From contig CAYSIX010000183.1 of NCBI GenBank assembly GCA_964431205.1, positions 1 to 8,773 on the forward strand: 8,773 bases of DNA, written 5' to 3'. Positions 6,544 to 8,773 of this stretch are shown one piece after another. The DNA is from CAYSIX01 sp964431205. Its GTDB lineage: Bacteria > Planctomycetota > Phycisphaerae > Phycisphaerales > Phycisphaeraceae. Under the pieces are notes generated by a model. The model had not been told where the DNA came from, ran no database searches, and saw only the letters and a program-made list of their open reading frames with translations. The stretch's first letter is position 1. Each line of letters begins with the position of its first letter. The position numbers were made by a program, and so were the translations under genes.

Positions 6544-6772
6544 GGTCCGTGCTCAGCGCGCCGGCGCGTGCCGCCACCGCGCCCGGCGTGCCGAACGGCG
6601 CGGCCGGGGGCTCGTGGATCGCGGCGCGACGCCTCAGTCGCGATGAGACAGACCACCTTCTTCTGGGCGGCGGGTCGCTCGAGCCGATCGACTCGGAATC
6701 GGTCGCGGGTCGGCGAGCGGAGCGGCCGCGGTTTTCGGTCGTCCGCGGGAGCCAAGGCTGACGGACCGTCCG
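6544..6772. other. Intergenic region between ptsI and the RNase E/G gene
   Basis: About 230 bp without a credible gene. This should hold the promoter of the rne-dxr-rseP chain on the minus strand, but I see no convincing -35/-10 pair; TA dinucleotides are nearly absent until just before the ATG. Visible structure is a 12-bp palindrome CGCGCCGGCGCG (6557-6568) and an inverted repeat CGCGAC-GCCTCA-GTCGCG (6625-6642), besides the palindrome at the ptsI end. RNase E genes of enterobacteria are autoregulated through their 5' leader; a structured leader is possible here but not demonstrated. Confidence 0.4.
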
Positions 6773-6776
6773 TCAG
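6758..6776 (-). terminator. Palindrome overlapping the ptsI stop codon
   Basis: CTGACGGAC and GTCCGTCAG form a perfect 9-bp inverted repeat around one central base, overlapping the ptsI stop codon (6775-6773). As RNA it would fold with a slightly larger loop. No U-tract follows on the minus strand, so it is either a weak or Rho-assisted terminator or a protein-binding palindrome. Confidence 0.35.
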
Positions 6777-8535
6777 AACTCCCGGGGATAAAGCTTGTTC
6801 AGTTCGCCTCGCAGGTAGTTGATCACCTCCCGGTCCGACTCGAACCCGCTGACCTTGCGCGCCACGCGACGGCACTGGTCGAGGCTCACGGCTCGGATGA
6901 TCTTCTTCACCTCGGGGATCGCCGGCGGCGTGATCGAGAGCGTGCGCAGGCCCAGGCCCAGCAACAGCATCGTGAACTCCGGATCGCCGGCCATCTCGCC
7001 GCACAGGCTGACCTCCTTGTCGGCCCGGTTGGCGGCTCGCACGACCTCCTTGACCAGCGCGATAACCGCCGGGTGCCCTGCAGAGTATAGGCTCGCGATC
7101 CGTTCGTTGCCTCGGTCCACCGCCACCGTGTACTGGATCAGGTCGTTGGTCCCGATCGAGAAGAAGTCCGACTCGCGCTGAAATGTGCGGATCTGCAGCG
7201 CCGTCGAGGGCACCTCGACCATGATCCCCACGGGGATGTCACGGGCATAGGGAATACCCTGGTCCTCCAGGTCCTCCATCACGTCGCTGAGCACCATCCG
7301 CGACTGCCGCAGCTCCATGATGCTGCTGATCAGCGGGAACATGATCCGCACCGGCCCCTCGGTGCTGGCCCGCAGGATCGCCCGCAGTTGTGTCTTGAAC
7401 AGCGGCAGGTTCTGCAGGCACAGGCGGATCGAGCGGCAGCCGAGGAACGGGTTGCGCTCGATGCTCTCGGCGCCGGGCTCGCCGACGCCCGGCCGGACCT
7501 TGTCCGCCCCCAGGTCGAGCGTGCGGATGGTCAACGGCCGGCCGTCGAGGTTGCGGATCGCCTCGACGTACGTCTCGTACTGCTCCTGCTCGGTCGGCTG
7601 GACGTCCGAGGCCAGGAACAGGAACTCGGTGCGGTAGAGCCCGATGCCCCCGGCGCCGTTCTCCAGGGCCTCGCGGATCTCGTCGGGGAACTCGATGTTC
7701 GCGTGCAGGGTGATCGCGGTGCCGTCCCTGGTGACCGCGGGCAGGGCCTTGAGCTCGCCGAGGGTGTCCTCGAAGGCGGCGATCTTGCGTGCCGCGGCGC
7801 GGTACTCCATCAGCGTCTCGGCGTCGGGGTCGATCACGACGACGCCGCGGTTGCCGTCGATGATCACCATGTCGCCGGTGGAGATCGACCGGCTGGCGTT
7901 TTCGAGGCCGACGATCGCGGGGATGCCCAGGGCGTGGGCGAGGATGGCGGTGTGGCTGGTCCGGCCGCCGGCGTCCGTGGCGATCGCCTTGATCTTCTCG
8001 CGGTCCAGCGCGGCGGTCTGGCTGGGCATCAGGTCGTGGGCGATGACCACGGCGGGGTGCTGGAGCTGGCTCAGCTCCGTCTGGACGTCCCCGATCAGGT
8101 GCTTGAGGATCCGCCGCTCGAGGTCCCAGACGTCGGAGACGCGCTCGCGCAGGTACCGGCTCTCGTGGCTGAGAAAGACCTGCGAGAGCCGGCGGAGCAC
8201 GGCGTACACCGCGTACTCGGCGGTCACGTGCTCGCTCTCGATCATCGAGCGGACCTGCCCGGTGAACTGGCGGTCGGCGAGCATGCCGATGTGGAAGCTG
8301 AANNNNNNNNNNAGATCTTGGACAGCTCCTCGCCGAGCGAGTCGGCGGTCTGCTGGCGCAGGGCCTCGATCTCGCGGGTGGACTCGGCGAGGGCGGCCTC
8401 GAAGCGTTCGATCTCGCGGGGGACCTGCGAGGCCGAGACGACGCGGCGGGGGATCGGGCGGTCCTCGGCGTCGAGCACGACCGCCGGGGCGATCACGACG
8501 CCGGGTGAAACCGGAATGCCCTTTTTGATCTGCAT
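6773..8535 (-). CDS. ptsI: Phosphoenolpyruvate-protein phosphotransferase (PTS enzyme I)
   Basis: Enzyme I takes phosphate from phosphoenolpyruvate and passes it to HPr, the first step of PTS signalling or sugar uptake in the cytoplasm. From the ATG at 8535 the protein begins MQIKKGIPVSPGVVIAP. Ten Ns (8303-8312) interrupt it after EELSKI; coding resumes at FSFHIGMLAD. Closing the gap with a 1-base overlap gives about 583 residues, near the 575 of E. coli. In that numbering the phosphorylated histidine is H191 (GGRTSHTAI), substrate arginines are R298 (LYRTEFL) and R334 (RTLDLGADK), and the acid/base cysteine is C508 (SLCGEMAGDPE). DFFSIGTNDLIQYTVA is the PEP-utiliser signature. No GAF domain precedes it, so it is the ptsI rather than the ptsP type. 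HPr is not in the window. The start has no clear Shine-Dalgarno; an upstream in-frame GTG at 8607 lies beyond a hairpin and was not used. Confidence 0.95.
8303..8312. other. Assembly gap (10 Ns) within ptsI
   Basis: The Ns separate ATC T of one contig from TTC AGC of the next on the coding strand. The flanking peptides, EELSKI and FSFHIGML, fit the enzyme I pattern of an IF-x-x-H helix with no missing residues if the contigs overlap by a single base. The run of ten is therefore probably a placeholder and not a measured length. Confidence 0.8.
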
Positions 8536-8561
8536 CGGTTCGAAAGAGTGTAGTGGCCGCG

Positions 8562-8596
8562 GACGCCGCGCGCCGGGGTGGCCGGCGCGCGGCGTC
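8562..8596 (-). terminator. Strong GC hairpin between metK and ptsI
   Basis: GACGCCGCGCGCCGG (8562-8576) and its exact complement (8582-8596) form a 15-bp stem with a 5-base loop, 33 bases past the metK stop codon and 26 bases before the ptsI ATG. It has no U-run on the minus strand. It most likely ends or attenuates metK transcription. The sequence is symmetrical and would also fold on the plus strand. A weak -10-like TACACT (8552-8547) follows, so a ptsI promoter close to its start codon is possible, but no -35 is visible. Confidence 0.6.
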
Positions 8597-8629
8597 GGCG
8601 ACGTCACGGGCGGGGCGCAGACGGCGCGC

Positions 8630-8773
8630 TCAGCCGGCGGCTTGGCGCAGCTCGGCCGCGACGTCGGTCTTCTCCCACGTGAACGTCTCGTGGGTGTGGC
8701 CGTTGACCTCGACCTTGCCGGGCTTGCGGCCGAAGTGACCGTGGGCAGCCGTATCCAGGTAGATCGGCGCGCG
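8630..8773 (-). CDS. metK: S-adenosylmethionine synthetase, C-terminal fragment
   Basis: Only the last 47 residues are present; the gene continues beyond the right edge. The fragment begins RAPIYLDTAAHGHFGRKPGK and, after a short stretch, reads ETFTWEKTDVAAELRQAAG. The combination (PIY..TA.HGHFGR then F.WEKTD and a short alanine-rich helix) is the characteristic end of MetK, which makes S-adenosylmethionine from ATP and methionine in the cytoplasm. About a dozen extra residues lie between HGHFGR and FTWEKTD compared with E. coli; a loop of variable length there is, as far as I recall, seen in other phyla. The stop codon is followed by a strong hairpin, so metK is probably transcribed separately from ptsI. 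Confidence 0.92.
   Translation of the reverse strand, partial: RAPIYLDTAAHGHFGRKPGKVEVNGHTHETFTWEKTDVAAELRQAAG

Noticed and set aside
4543..6822. 759-codon open frame on the plus strand antisense to the RNase E/G gene
   Set aside because: It mirrors a gene with clear catalytic motifs; its translation is Val/Asp/Leu/His-rich shadow sequence typical of the opposite strand of high-GC coding DNA.
8536..8607. Upstream GTG start for ptsI giving 24 extra residues
   Set aside because: It would run through the strong hairpin and adds a Pro/Arg/His-rich peptide not typical of enzyme I, whose N-terminus matches at MQIKKGIPVSPG.

Overview
The window is a high-GC bacterial segment in which every gene I can support lies on the minus strand, so transcription runs from high to low coordinates. 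The proteins look planctomycete-like: an RNase E/G with an Arg-rich tail and a long multi-PDZ site-2 protease. Class Phycisphaerae is my best guess, from general resemblance only. A run of 10 Ns inside ptsI marks a scaffold join, so this is a draft or metagenome-derived assembly.

Layout from right to left. 8630-8773 is the C-terminus of S-adenosylmethionine synthetase (metK). A perfect 15-bp stem hairpin follows at 8562-8596. Next is ptsI (8535-6773), phosphoenolpyruvate-protein phosphotransferase, split by the N run but almost certainly complete. A GC-rich intergenic of about 250 bp holds short inverted repeats. Then comes a tightly packed chain: RNase E/G (6519-4147), dxr (4150-2930), a frameshifted PBECR2-like nuclease-fold gene (2933-2617), a DUF2283 gene (2620-2432) and rseP (2430-334). 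Consecutive members overlap by 3 or 4 bases (ATGA, TTGA, GTGA) or are separated by 1 base, which suggests one transcript with translational coupling. The final 333 bp hold four 11-bp-phased repeats and a promoter-like sequence pointing left, out of the window.

Most of the content is housekeeping: methyl-donor synthesis, the first protein of the phosphotransferase system, RNA decay, isoprenoid precursor synthesis and regulated intramembrane proteolysis. The unusual part is the small two-gene module wedged without any spacer between dxr and rseP. It resembles a toxin-antitoxin pair. Its first gene is broken by what looks like a single extra TG in a dinucleotide tract; removing that unit restores a full-length reading frame ending in a GTGA overlap with the DUF2283 gene.
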